This document shows, piece after piece, positions 1-9,465 of a DNA stretch of 64,000 nucleotides. The position numbers and the translations under genes were made by a program. A model generated the notes under the pieces. It saw only the letters and a program-made list of their open reading frames with translations, did not search any database and was not told where the DNA came from. The stretch spans positions 1,279,912 through 1,343,911 of the forward strand of contig NZ_AP012977.1 of NCBI RefSeq assembly GCF_016592595.1, given 5' to 3'. The DNA comes from Abyssogena phaseoliformis symbiont OG214. GTDB lineage: Bacteria; Pseudomonadota; Gammaproteobacteria; PS1; Pseudothioglobaceae. Position 1 is the stretch's first letter. The number at the start of each line of letters is the position of its first letter.

Positions 1-2
1 AT

Positions 3-1925
3 AAAACTTTTGACTATCTATGTGATGATGAGGTGCTTGTGGGCGCGCGCGTTAAAGTGCCTTTTGTGCGTAAAAAAGTAATCGGTATTGTACTAGCTAT
101 TAAGGATAAAAGTGATTTTGATAAACTTAAATCCGTTGAAGAAGTGTTAGACAAAACACCAATTTTAGACAAACCAACCTTGGATTTCTTATTTTGGTCA
201 GCCAATTATTACCATCATCCAATTGGTGAGGTGATTTCAGCTGCACTGCCTAAGAGTCTGCGTTTAGGTAAAGAAGCAAACATTAAAAAAGTCATAGGCT
301 TGCCAAATAAAACACAGGAACCAGACTTTAAGCCCACAGATGAACAAAACATTGCCATCGCGCAAATCTTAAAATCGACCCATCAATATCACGCTTTTTT
401 ACTCCACGGCGTGACTGGTAGTGGCAAAACTGAGGTGTATTTACATATCACCCAAGCAATGCTTAACCAAAAAAAACAAGTACTAGTATTGGTGCCAGAA
501 ATTGGGCTAACGCCACAAATGATTACGCATTTTGAATCACGCCTAAAAACACGTGTAGTGGCAATTCATTCACAACTCAACGAAACTCAAAAACTAGATG
601 CTTATCTTATGGCTAAAAACGGTGAGGCTGGTGTGGTACTCGGCACACGAAGCGCCATTTTTGCACCGATGCCAAACTTAGGCTTAATTATTATTGACGA
701 AGAGCATGACAATTCGTTTAAACAACAATCGAATTTTCGATATTCTGCTAAAGATCTAAGCTTTATCCGCGCTAAACAGGCCAATATCCCACTAGTTTTA
801 GGCACAGCAACACCTTCATTAGAATTGTTAAAAAATGTGATGGATCAAAAAATCGCACGCATCACACTCACCAAACGCGCAGGTAGTGCCACCTTACCAA
901 AGGTCAGTTTGATTGACATGCGCAGCAACACTGATGGCGCATTGTCTAAAATGCTGGTTGAAAAAACCAAACAATATTTATCCGCCGGTAAACAAGTCAT
1001 GTTGTTTATTAACCGTCGAGGTTATGCGCCTGTTTATTATTGCACACAATGCGGCTGGAAAGCGCAATGCGACCATTGCGATTCGACCATGGTTTATCAC
1101 CGCCATATCAATCGTCTTAAATGCCATCATTGTGGTGATGAGAAAATGCCAGAACACACTTGCCCAAACTGTTCTGAGCAAAGCCTTGAAGTATTAGGTT
1201 ATGGCACAGAAAGATTAGAAGAAACACTATCTTCACATTTTGTAGATACCCCCATTATCCGCATTGATCGTGACACCACACGACGTAAAAAAGCTTTTGC
1301 ACAACACTTAGAGCAAATTAACGCTGGCGAACCTTGTATTATTATTGGCACGCAAATGTTAGCTAAAGGGCATGATTTTTCCAACCTTGCAATGGTTGGT
1401 ATTTTGGATATTGATGCTGGATTTTTATCCCTTAACTTTCGGGCAACTGAGTATTTAGCTCAATTACTCATTCAAGTATCAGGCCGTGCTGGCAGACATA
1501 AAGAAAAAGGCGAAGTCGTTATCCAAACCCGCTATCCAGACCATCCAATCTTTAACTTTGTTTTATCATCCCGCTACACGCAATTTGCCAGCCAACTCCT
1601 CAAACAACGCCTAAGCGCAATGATGCCGCCTTTTTCACACCAAGCGTTATTATGTGCCAATGCAAAAAACAAACAAAATGCTGAGGATTTCTTGCGTGAA
1701 GCAGCCGTTTTATTAAAAAGCATACAAATGGATTCAGTAGAAATTTGGGGACCAGTGGCTAACACCATTGAAAAAAAATCAGACTACTACTACTTCAACT
1801 TGTACCTACAATCCAACAACCGAGCAACACTCCACCAAATGCTATCCACTTTCAATCAACATATCAGCACACTTAAACTCAAAAACAAAGTACGCTGGTA
1901 TTTAGATATTGACCCAGTTGAATAA
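3..1925 (+). CDS. priA: Primosomal protein N' (replication restart helicase PriA), 5' end outside window
   Basis: PriA is the 3'-5' superfamily 2 DNA helicase that recognises stalled forks and loads the primosome. The reading frame is already open at base 3 (KTFDYL, the start of the DNA-binding domain), so the true start lies before the window; the GTG at 33 is internal. Seen in sequence: Walker A GVTGSGKTE near residue 140, a DEEH box, the paired zinc-binding cysteines (CTQCGW, CDHC, CHHC, CPNC) near residues 345-385, and the GYGTERLEE motif after them. The C-terminal helicase lobe is complete and ends at TAA. It looks functional. Confidence 0.96.
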   Translation, partial: KTFDYLCDDEVLVGARVKVPFVRKKVIGIVLAIKDKSDFDKLKSVEEVLDKTPILDKPTLDFLFWSANYYHHPIGEVISAALPKSLRLGKEANIKKVIGLPNKTQEPDFKPTDEQNIAIAQILKSTHQYHAFLLHGVTGSGKTEVYLHITQAMLNQKKQVLVLVPEIGLTPQMITHFESRLKTRVVAIHSQLNETQKLDAYLMAKNGEAGVVLGTRSAIFAPMPNLGLIIIDEEHDNSFKQQSNFRYSAKDLSFIRAKQANIPLVLGTATPSLELLKNVMDQKIARITLTKRAGSATLPKVSLIDMRSNTDGALSKMLVEKTKQYLSAGKQVMLFINRRGYAPVYYCTQCGWKAQCDHCDSTMVYHRHINRLKCHHCGDEKMPEHTCPNCSEQSLEVLGYGTERLEETLSSHFVDTPIIRIDRDTTRRKKAFAQHLEQINAGEPCIIIGTQMLAKGHDFSNLAMVGILDIDAGFLSLNFRATEYLAQLLIQVSGRAGRHKEKGEVVIQTRYPDHPIFNFVLSSRYTQFASQLLKQRLSAMMPPFSHQALLCANAKNKQNAEDFLREAAVLLKSIQMDSVEIWGPVANTIEKKSDYYYFNLYLQSNNRATLHQMLSTFNQHISTLKLKNKVRWYLDIDPVE

Positions 1926-1946
1926 TAGGTGACTTATTATCACCTA
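1926..1946. terminator. Inverted repeat after priA, possible weak terminator
   Basis: A 7-bp perfect stem (TAGGTGA / TCACCTA) with a 7-base loop begins at the priA stop codon. It has no following T-run, so a rho-independent terminator is only possible. It also overlaps the 3' end of the convergent minus-strand gene. Confidence 0.3.
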
Positions 1947-2225
1947 ACATTCGCCTATGCATTTTGCAATATCAATATACCAATGACCTAATTTTGGGGT
2001 TTTAGACCAATCTGATATTTCTTTACCATTGTCGTCCAATCGCCTACAAGTTAAGACACCTTGTAAGCACCAATCTTTAACACGTTTGTGAGGAATACCA
2101 GTCATATCAGCATATTTTTCAAATGAAATTTCAGTTACTGGAGATACTGCCATAGTAATAAATATATTAACATAGCATCTGACAACCGTCTCTATATATT
2201 CTTGGGTAAATCCATCTACTAACAT
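1944..2225 (-). CDS. Small Cox/excisionase-like DNA-binding protein (phage remnant)
   Basis: A 93-residue protein, or 68 residues if translation starts at the internal ATG before AVSPVTEI (position 2150). The segment EISFEKYADMTG, then KRVKDWCLQGVL and CRRLDDNG, matches the winged-helix layout of P2 Cox-type and MerR-like excisionases: a helix-turn-helix followed by a basic wing. It is divergent from a truncated XRE repressor at 2323, the usual arrangement of a temperate-phage genetic switch. No integrase or att site is visible nearby. Family call by pattern only; it could be a stand-alone regulator. Confidence 0.45.
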   Translation of the reverse strand: MLVDGFTQEYIETVVRCYVNIFITMAVSPVTEISFEKYADMTGIPHKRVKDWCLQGVLTCRRLDDNGKEISDWSKTPKLGHWYIDIAKCIGEC

Positions 2226-2322
2226 GCTAAAATTATAGTATATTTTTGGTTTAATTTGGTTTTAAACAGGCTAAATAGCCATACCAGCAAAGATACGGCT
2301 ATATGGTCGCGTCAAGTGTTTT

Positions 2323-2436
2323 ATGAAATTTAACGAAAAATTAAAATTAGTAAGGAAGATAGAGGGCTATACACAAGCTGAAATAGCAGATTTGTTAAAG
2401 ATAAAAATAAGAAATGTGCAAAGATTTGAAAAATGA
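2323..2436 (+). pseudogene. Truncated XRE/C-type repressor helix-turn-helix
   Basis: A 37-residue ORF opens like an XRE helix-turn-helix: KLKLVRKIEGYTQAEIADLL, then IRNVQRFEK. It stops at TGA where family members usually carry Trp (FEKW), and the same frame continues DKNSE before another stop. The protein is therefore cut before most of the dimerisation domain. With the divergent Cox-like gene it appears to be what is left of a phage lysogeny switch. No phage structural gene lies within several kb. Confidence 0.5.
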
Positions 2437-2729
2437 GACAAAAACTCAGAATAAACTAAGGAAATAAGGCAGAATGGTAAGCAATATTATTACTTTTGAT
2501 TGTTTGCGCTCACAACATCTTTAATTATTCCAAAAAAAAAATAAGAAAAAATACAAATATTAATTATTAAAAAAATTAATAAAGCCTGTACTTGAGTGCT
2601 TTTTTTCTAGCTCCCACATTACCCACTCCAAATCACTAGCTGTTGAGCATTAAGTGATGTTTTTTGTATAAAATAGAACTTTTTTACAACATCATTATGA
2701 ATTTTAATCCAAACCTAAAAGGAGTAAAA

Positions 2730-3175
2730 ATGTCCAAAATAACAACGCTATTTATTTTTAGGAGGTTGTGCAACAGCTCCTCTAAAAACTGTAAAAGAAT
2801 CTAATAAAGCTAAACAGTTTAACCAACCATCAAAAGGGGATTCTGGATTATATATTTATAGAGACTCTTTTGTTGGCGCCGCTCTAAAAAAAGACATTTG
2901 GGTTGATGGTAAGTGTATTGGAGAGTCAGCTCCAGATATATTCTTCTATGAAGAAGTTGATGGTAATAAAAAACATGCTATATCTACAGATATCGGAATT
3001 TTCGCCGAATGATTTGGTTATAACAACAAAAACAGGGCAGAATTATTTTATACGGCAATATATAAAATTTGGTTTTTTCGTTGACGGTGCTAGGCTTGAA
3101 CTTATCAATGCTAATAAAGGCATGAGGGCTGTTTCTAAATTAGAACTGGCTGAAAAGGGCAACTGTAGCAAATAG
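2730..3175 (+). pseudogene. DUF2846-type outer-membrane lipoprotein, frameshifted
   Basis: A good ribosome binding site (AAGGAG, 2719-2724) precedes ATG 2730. The first frame encodes MSKITTLFIF, then a frameshift in the T-run near 2755-2760 leads into GGCATAPLKT, a lipobox with its acylated Cys. The middle reads GLYIYRDSFVGAALKKDIWV and DGKCIGESAPD, typical of DUF2846 proteins. A second frameshift near 2990 leads into FSPNDLVI to the end. Two frame changes in about 150 codons indicate a dead gene. Family assignment is by recognition of the motif order, not by search. Confidence 0.6.
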
Positions 3176-3224
3176 TAACAAGTAATTTCATTTAGCAGTC
3201 TATTGCACTAACTAAATTCAAGCG

Positions 3225-4463
3225 TTATAGTCTACTTGCTATAGTTTTAATAGCATTAGTAATTGTTAAAAGTTCGCCATCAGTAACTATAAATGGTGGC
3301 ATGGTATAGAGTAATTTTCCATACGGTCTTAACCAAACACCCAGTTCGATTAAATATTTTTGAATTGTTTGTGTGTCAACTTCATGTGTGAGTTCTATTA
3401 TGCCAATAGCGCCCAAAACTCGCACATCTTTGACTTGTGTGTGCTTTTGAAGAGGTAGTAATTCTGCACTCAATATTTTCTCGATATTGGCAATATTGTT
3501 TTGCCAAGGGCAATTAAGCAATAATTCAATACTGGCTTTGGCTACAGCACAAGCCAAAGGATTTGCCATAAAGGTAGGACCATGCATGAGCGTACCTACT
3601 GCATTTGAGACATCATCAGTGGTTAGTGTGACTGCTAAGGTCATATAGCCACCTGTTAATGCCTTGCCTAGGCATAAGATATCAGGCTTAACATTAGCAT
3701 ATTCAAGTGCAAATAATCGTCCAGTACGACCAAAACCAGTGGCAATCTCATCTAAGATGAATAAAACATGATATTGCTCACAAAGCGCTTTGGCTTTAAG
3801 TAGATATTGTGGGCTATATATTCTCATACCACCTGCATTTTGTATAACAGGTTCTAAAATCATGGCTGCAATTGAATTGGCATTTTGCTTTAATACAACT
3901 TCTAAATCTGATAATGCCTCATTCATGGATACGATAGACGGGCTTTTAACAAAAAAGTGTTGTGGCAATACACCTGAAAATAAATGGTGCATGCCATTGT
4001 CTGGATCGCACACGCTCATGGCACCAAACGTATCGCCATGATAACCACCCCGAATGGTGATAAATTTTTGCTTATTGGCTTGGTGCTTATTATGCCAATA
4101 TTGGAGTACCATTTTGAGTGCAACTTCTACTGATACTGAGCCAGAATCGGTAAAAAATACCTTGGTTAAATGATCAGGCGTGATTTTCAATAACGTTTTA
4201 GTAAGGTCAATTGCAGGCTGATGGGTTAACCCGCCAAACATGACATGGGACATTTTCCCTAACTGGGTTTCAATTGCTTTATTAAGTACTGGGTGGTTAT
4301 AACCATGAATGGCTGACCACCATGAACTCATGCCATCAATAACACGCTTGCCGCCTTCTAAAGTTAAATAAACACCCTTAGCCGATTCAACTAAATAGGT
4401 GGGAACCTCGTTAGGAATTTTGGCATATGGGTGCCAAATATGTTGGTTATCAAATGTATTCAT
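3225..4463 (-). CDS. bioA: Adenosylmethionine-8-amino-7-oxononanoate aminotransferase
   Basis: PLP-dependent class III aminotransferase of biotin synthesis, converting KAPA to DAPA with S-adenosylmethionine as amino donor. The 412-residue length is close to the family norm (about 430). Visible signatures: HPYAKI near the N-terminus, FFTDSGSVSVEVALKM (cofactor phosphate region), GGYHGDTFGAMS, the DEIATGFGRTG aspartate motif, and the Schiff-base lysine in CLGKALTGG. It is followed on the same strand by none of the other bio genes. The upstream neighbour is the phosphatase at 4488-5162, 24 bases away, so the two may be co-transcribed. Confidence 0.95.
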   Translation of the reverse strand: MNTFDNQHIWHPYAKIPNEVPTYLVESAKGVYLTLEGGKRVIDGMSSWWSAIHGYNHPVLNKAIETQLGKMSHVMFGGLTHQPAIDLTKTLLKITPDHLTKVFFTDSGSVSVEVALKMVLQYWHNKHQANKQKFITIRGGYHGDTFGAMSVCDPDNGMHHLFSGVLPQHFFVKSPSIVSMNEALSDLEVVLKQNANSIAAMILEPVIQNAGGMRIYSPQYLLKAKALCEQYHVLFILDEIATGFGRTGRLFALEYANVKPDILCLGKALTGGYMTLAVTLTTDDVSNAVGTLMHGPTFMANPLACAVAKASIELLLNCPWQNNIANIEKILSAELLPLQKHTQVKDVRVLGAIGIIELTHEVDTQTIQKYLIELGVWLRPYGKLLYTMPPFIVTDGELLTITNAIKTIASRL

Positions 4464-4487
4464 ATGAATACATTTTACTGATACTGG

Positions 4488-5162
4488 CTATAAACAATCT
4501 TTAAGTTCAGCCATTGAATCAATCACCAAGTCTGGATTGGCATTTTGAATATCCTCGCCGTGATTGTACCCATACGACATACAAATAACTTCAAATCCAG
4601 CAGCACGTGAGGCGACTACATCACTGATTGAATCACCAAGCATTAAGCAATCTTGTGGATTGATGTTAAAAAATTCAGCACTGTGTAATAGTGGCAACGG
4701 GTCTGGCTTTTTCTTTACCAAGGTATCACCAGAAACCACCAACCCAAAATAATCAAAAATACCCAAATCTTTCAAAATTGGCAAGGTGAATTGTTCAGCC
4801 TTATTGGTTACGCAACCTAGTATATAACCTTGTTGTTTTAGATAATCCAAACCCTCTTTTACACCACTATATAAACATGAACGCACAGAAGTATTAACGC
4901 TATATAGTTCTAAAAAAATTGGATAGGCTTTGTCAAAATCTTGTTTATTAACGCTGGCTTCAAGCTCGCCAGTCAGTGACCTTTCTACTAGTTTTGGTAC
5001 GCCATTACCAACCCAATGACGCACCTTGGCCTCGCCCCATGGCGCTCTATTCATCGCTTTCATCAATTCATCAACACAATAAGCCAAATCTGGAACACTA
5101 TCAACCAAGGTTCCATCTACATCAATCATAATTAATTTTGGGTTAAAATTTTTCATTGTCAT
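4488..5162 (-). CDS. HAD-superfamily phosphoglycolate phosphatase-like hydrolase
   Basis: HAD motif I is DVDGTLVDS near the N-terminus, motif II falls in CVTNKAE, and motifs III/IV in KKKPDP and MLGDSISDV. The cap and length (about 224 residues from MTMKN) fit Gph, which clears 2-phosphoglycolate. This is relevant in an autotroph using RuBisCO, but other sugar phosphates are possible substrates. The frame stays open to an ATG at 5222, but that start would run into the divergent proC promoter; the start at 5162 (or 5156) agrees better with homologues. Confidence 0.85.
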   Translation of the reverse strand: MTMKNFNPKLIMIDVDGTLVDSVPDLAYCVDELMKAMNRAPWGEAKVRHWVGNGVPKLVERSLTGELEASVNKQDFDKAYPIFLELYSVNTSVRSCLYSGVKEGLDYLKQQGYILGCVTNKAEQFTLPILKDLGIFDYFGLVVSGDTLVKKKPDPLPLLHSAEFFNINPQDCLMLGDSISDVVASRAAGFEVICMSYGYNHGEDIQNANPDLVIDSMAELKDCL

Positions 5163-5227
5163 CCTTGTATTTTTTAACAACACTATTTTGGTAGAATATA
5201 CATTATTATGTTCTTCAAACATTCATT

Positions 5228-6055
5228 ATGCAAAACTCACTCATCGGTTTTATCGGCGCTGGCAACATGGCACATGCTATCATTTCTGGGCTTATTAACA
5301 ATGGTACTAAGCACAATCAAATCAAAATTAGTGACACCAATGAGGCGTTATTATCCCTTCGAAAGGTTGAATTTAACCTTGAGGTTTTTACGGATAATAC
5401 CAAACTCGCAACACAGTGTAACGTTATTGTTCTTGCTGTTAAACCACAGGCATTATCTAGTATTTGTAAAGACTTAAAAGACAAACTTACAACCAACACG
5501 CTCATTATATCCATTGCTGCAGGCGTTAGATCACGTGATATTGAGCGCTGGCTAGGTGATAGCCAAGCCATTGTACGCACAATGCCCAACACACCTGCCT
5601 TACTCAACCAAGGTATCACAGGTTTATTTGCTAATAAGCAAGTATCAAGCAAGCAAAAATCCTTAGCAGAGAACATACTCAACTCTGTGGGCAAATGCTT
5701 ATGGGTAGACGATGAAGGTTTGCTGGATGCAATCACGGCAGTTTCTGGCAGTGGCCCTGCGTATTTTTTCTTAATGCTTGAATCGATGACTAAAGCTGGT
5801 GCGGCATTAGGGCTGGATGAGGTAGTGGCACAAAAATTAAGCATTCAAACTGCATTGGGCGCAAGTATGATGGCAAGCAGCTCTAAGGATTCGCCCCAAC
5901 AACTTCGCAATAAAGTCACCTCAAAAAATGGCACAACTCAAGCAGCAATTGAGTCTTTCCAAGATCAGGATTTTGAAGTGATTATTGCCCATGCAATGCG
6001 TGCTGCTTTTGATAGAGCAAATGAGATAGGTATAGAACTGGGTCGTGATGAGTGA
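5228..6055 (+). CDS. proC: Pyrroline-5-carboxylate reductase
   Basis: Last step of proline synthesis, NAD(P)H-dependent reduction of pyrroline-5-carboxylate. The Rossmann motif GFIGAGNMA lies at residues 8-16, followed by VLAVKPQ and the conserved RTMPNTPALLNQG. The C-terminal dimerisation signature AVSGSGPAYFF and the VTSKNGTTQAAIE region are intact (usually GGTT; here NGTT). At 275 residues it is full length. The ygfX-like pseudogene overlaps its stop codon by 8 bases (GTGATGAGTGA). Confidence 0.95.
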   Translation: MQNSLIGFIGAGNMAHAIISGLINNGTKHNQIKISDTNEALLSLRKVEFNLEVFTDNTKLATQCNVIVLAVKPQALSSICKDLKDKLTTNTLIISIAAGVRSRDIERWLGDSQAIVRTMPNTPALLNQGITGLFANKQVSSKQKSLAENILNSVGKCLWVDDEGLLDAITAVSGSGPAYFFLMLESMTKAGAALGLDEVVAQKLSIQTALGASMMASSSKDSPQQLRNKVTSKNGTTQAAIESFQDQDFEVIIAHAMRAAFDRANEIGIELGRDE

Positions 6056-6442
6056 ATCATTAAACATCAAACTTAAACCCTCAAAAAGTTATTTTATTTT
6101 ATCAACGCTGTTACATCTATTAACTTTGTTTACTGTTTGGCAGTACGCATTTAATTTATATACTAGTCTTGTTATTAGCTTATTGCGCATTGGTATTATT
6201 TGAGTAGGCAGATTTTATTACTAACAAACAATGCCATTAAAGAAATTAACCTTACCAAAGGCTCAATTAAAACAATAAATAACCACCATCAGACTCATAA
6301 ATAACCTCAAACTTACTGTGCATATCAATCTAGATTTTTAGTGATAATCAACATCGGTAAACAGTCTCTAGTTATTTTTAAAGACTCTGTTACCAATCAC
6401 TCATTATCACAACTCAATAGACTTTTAAATGTTAAGCGCTGA
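6048..6442 (+). pseudogene. YgfX-like small inner-membrane protein, broken
   Basis: It starts at an ATG inside the proC stop region. The first 51 codons encode a short polar head (SESLNIKLKPSK) and two hydrophobic stretches, the layout of YgfX/CptA proteins, then stop at TGA 6201. After a frame change the remainder can be read in pieces, including SRFLVIINIGKQSLVIFKDS and a C-terminal arm LSQLNRLLNVKR, with further stops between. The C-terminal end overlaps the DsrS-like start. The family assignment is moderate; the broken state is clear. Confidence 0.5.
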
Positions 6443-7469
6443 AGATACCCTTAAACTAAATGTTCTTATTGCCACCTCAATTGCAATTCGTATTGATACT
6501 TACAAATTGGTCGTGGTTGGACTCAATGCACAATTCAAAGAACAAGTGATTAATTTAAACCCAGTGGGTGATAGCGACGCCTATATTAAGGCAGTCAAAA
6601 AACTTCTGATTAACCAAATACTAGGTGCAACGGGTGGCTACCCGTCATATTTAAAACGCTGGTCAAGAATGGGGCAAGTGGCATCATCAAACCTTGCATC
6701 ATTACTCAAACTGGGTGAAGTTGAAGCAGTTGTAGCGGTGTCAAATGCAACCAACCTTGATAAAGATTTACTAAAACTAGCTTGGTGGTGCGCCACCAAT
6801 ACTGACAATCAAGCCGAAATTGGGCGTTTCTTACTTACCAAAGGCTTATGTATTAATACCGAAGTTGGCAAAGATATTGCCCACTATTTACTAGAGTTTT
6901 TGCCATTTACACAGGATGTAGAACAATTAATTGATACTACCAATTTGATATTACAAAAAGATTTGATTAACAAAGAAGAAAAGGCTAAATTATGGAAACA
7001 AGGCCAAAGGAAAACAGCAATTTTAGTTGGTTTTATTGAGCGCATGAAAAACAATCTACCCAGGAAAATTGACATAATTCCGCTTGATTTCAAACATCAA
7101 GATCTGCAAATCGTTTCTAGCGAACAGGCGCAATTACTACTAGCAACTTTAATTCACATCTTAAAAAAAATCAACCAAGAAACTATTTTGTATCGCACAT
7201 TGGACGTGCTTGGACGATATCTATCTCACCCCTTAATGACTTGTAAAGAATCTATTGACGATATTATTAATCAAGCCAATGTCATCACTCGTGATATTAA
7301 AGATGAAAAAGAAAAACTCTTTGCTAGAATGTTATTAGCAGGCGTGAGTGAACGCTTAGTCGTCAGCACCATTTCAGCGCACAATTTAACAGGCTCTGCC
7401 ATTCGTAAAAAACTTATCAACGTATTAGAGCCTATTCAAAAAGCCTTAAACATATTAACCACCCCATAA
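6429..7469 (+). CDS. dsrS: DsrS-like sulfur oxidation accessory protein
   Basis: A 346-residue soluble, alpha-helical protein without a signal peptide. Segments such as GATGGYPSYLKRWSRMGQ, LLKLGEVEAVVAV and AWWCATNTDNQAEIGRFLL match my recollection of DsrS, encoded in or near dsr loci of sulfur-oxidising Gammaproteobacteria. Its biochemical role is not established. No other dsr gene is in this window, so the gene is separated from a dsr cluster here. It is preceded by the broken ygfX-like gene and followed by the convergent rsmE pseudogene. Confidence 0.6.
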   Translation: MLSAEDTLKLNVLIATSIAIRIDTYKLVVVGLNAQFKEQVINLNPVGDSDAYIKAVKKLLINQILGATGGYPSYLKRWSRMGQVASSNLASLLKLGEVEAVVAVSNATNLDKDLLKLAWWCATNTDNQAEIGRFLLTKGLCINTEVGKDIAHYLLEFLPFTQDVEQLIDTTNLILQKDLINKEEKAKLWKQGQRKTAILVGFIERMKNNLPRKIDIIPLDFKHQDLQIVSSEQAQLLLATLIHILKKINQETILYRTLDVLGRYLSHPLMTCKESIDDIINQANVITRDIKDEKEKLFARMLLAGVSERLVVSTISAHNLTGSAIRKKLINVLEPIQKALNILTTP

Positions 7470-7472
7470 CAA

Positions 7473-8124
7473 CTACATATTGGCAATGGCTGCTAATGAG
7501 GCAGTTTCAGTTCTTAATACTCTTGAGCCTAATAGCAAACTTTGAGCGCCTTACACATTTGCATTTGCAATTTCTTGGTTACTCAATCCACCTTCTGGTC
7601 CGATAATAATAGTTACTTGATTTAACCTTGTTCATTTCTAATAATGAGTGCTTAGCACGATGCTGGAGCACAAACCCCCATCGCCAAACTCAGTGTTAAT
7701 AAAATCCTCAAAATTCATTGCTGGTGCTAAACTTGGCACGATAGATCTACCTGATTGTTCGCAAGCAACAATGATGATGATTTTTTTGCCAATACGCCAT
7801 ACGCTTTTGTAATTTTTCGCCTTTGAGTCGAACCACGCAGCGCTCACTAAAAATAGGCATGATTTTATTCACCCCCAATTCAACCGATTTCTGCATTAAA
7901 AAATCCATCTTTTCACCTTTGGCAATACCTTGAACCAAAGTAATGTCCAATCTAGACTCAGACGTATTTTGAGTGCAAGTGTGCACTTCAACCTCTCAAT
8001 ATTTTTTTACTTGCACAAGTGTGGCTAAATAGTTCTTGCCATCACCATTAAATAAAGTAATCTCTTAACCTTATGGAAAACGTAATAATTTTTCTAAATG
8101 GCGTGATACATATTCATCAAGCAT
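7473..8124 (-). pseudogene. rsmE: 16S rRNA (uracil-1498-N3)-methyltransferase, degraded
   Basis: RsmE makes m3U1498 in 16S rRNA. Recognisable pieces in order on the minus strand: LDEYVSRHLEKLLRF, ITLVQGIAKGEKMDF, QKSVELGVNKIMPIFSERC, VRLKGEKLQKRMAYWQK, ACEQSGRS and the SPOUT knot TIIIGPEGGLSNQEI. They lie in different frames with several stop codons, for example two in the N-terminal domain near 8030-8070 and frameshifts near 7790 and 7640. The whole-length remnant shows decay by point changes rather than truncation. Confidence 0.85.
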
Positions 8125-8243
8125 TAATTTCTCATTAATTTTCAAGGGGGATTTTGCTACAATCGTACGTGTTTCATGGTATCTTTGTGCGTAATAAATA
8201 GTGAATAGAAATGTTCATACAATTAAGCCATATTTGATAAAAA

Positions 8244-9461
8244 ATGATACATCAAAAAAGACGACACGCACTGCTAAACCAGCTTGACGGCAATGCAATT
8301 GTTATTATTAGTACCAATCCTGAGCAAAATCGCTCTGGTGATGTTAATTATCCTTTCCGCGCACATAGTGATTTTTACTATCTAACTGGCTTCCAAGAAC
8401 CTGAGGCTCTGGCAGTTTTTTCTAAAGACAACTACACAATATTTTTACGCCCTAAAGACAAAACACGTGAAATTTGGGATGGAAAACGTTTAGGAGTTGA
8501 TGATGCACCCCATGTCTTAAAATCAAATCATGCTTTTTCTATAGATTTATTAAAAGAAAAATTACTCCAAATAATCCTTAATAATCAAATTTATTTTGAT
8601 GCTAAAACTTGCCAATTAGACAACAACATTGCACGCCTTTTATCAAACCATCAATTGAAATCACTTGCCCCAACTTTGCATGAGATGCGCCTTATTAAAG
8701 ACAAACTTGAGATAAGCGCCATGCAAAAAGCTGCTAATATTTCAATCAAAGCGCACCAATTAGCAATGCAAGCAATCCAGCCCAATATGTTTGAATTTGA
8801 AGTGCAAAGTATTTTTGATGGACACTTTACCAAAAATAATGCCCAACATGCCTACACACCTATTGTTGCAGGGGGCGAAAATGCTTGTGTACTACACTAC
8901 ATAGAAAATAATAAAAAACTCAATAAAGGTGACTTGGTTTTAATTGACGCTGGCGCTGAAGTAGATTGCTACGCCTCAGACATCACCCGAACTTTTCCAG
9001 TTAGCAGTCAATTTTCCCGTGCACAGAAACAAATTTATCAAATTGTGCTTGATGCTCAAATCAATGCCATCAATGCCATCAAACCCGGTGTAAAAATTAA
9101 TGAGCCCCACAAAGTTGCCACCAATACAATCGAACAAGGTTTAATTAACCTTGGTATATTGAAGACTGGTGGTGACTTATCACAGTTTTATATGCATGGC
9201 ACAGGGCACTGGCTTGGTCTTGATGTACATGACGTGGGTCAGTACAAAAAAGACGCTCATCACAGAAAATTTGCAGCTGGCATGATAACCACTGTCGAAC
9301 CCGGCATTTATATTCGTAAGGATGATAAAATTAATCCAATTTATCACAATATTGGCATCAGAATTGAAGACGATGTGTTAGTAACTACATCAGGAAATAC
9401 AGTACTAACCAAATCCCTCGCTAAAGAAATCAACGACATTGAGTCACTTATGAGCCAATAA
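8244..9461 (+). CDS. pepP: Xaa-Pro aminopeptidase (aminopeptidase P)
   Basis: Metallopeptidase (M24B) removing N-terminal residues before proline. The N-terminal creatinase-like domain begins RRHALLNQL and carries FYYLTGFQEPE. The dinuclear metal ligands are present: two Asp in DAGAEVDCYASDITRTF, His in HGTGHWLGLDVHDVG, Glu in TVEPGIYI and Glu in GIRIEDDVLV. Length 405, slightly short of the E. coli enzyme (441). It is the first gene of a tight run pepP-trpD-orn-ispE (gaps of 4 and 11 bases, then an 8-base overlap). Confidence 0.94.
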   Translation: MIHQKRRHALLNQLDGNAIVIISTNPEQNRSGDVNYPFRAHSDFYYLTGFQEPEALAVFSKDNYTIFLRPKDKTREIWDGKRLGVDDAPHVLKSNHAFSIDLLKEKLLQIILNNQIYFDAKTCQLDNNIARLLSNHQLKSLAPTLHEMRLIKDKLEISAMQKAANISIKAHQLAMQAIQPNMFEFEVQSIFDGHFTKNNAQHAYTPIVAGGENACVLHYIENNKKLNKGDLVLIDAGAEVDCYASDITRTFPVSSQFSRAQKQIYQIVLDAQINAINAIKPGVKINEPHKVATNTIEQGLINLGILKTGGDLSQFYMHGTGHWLGLDVHDVGQYKKDAHHRKFAAGMITTVEPGIYIRKDDKINPIYHNIGIRIEDDVLVTTSGNTVLTKSLAKEINDIESLMSQ

Positions 9462-9465
9462 CACT

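Noticed and set aside
5317..5844. Minus-strand ORF of 175 codons inside proC
   Set aside because: Complete antisense overlap with a clearly functional proC; codon pattern is a shadow.
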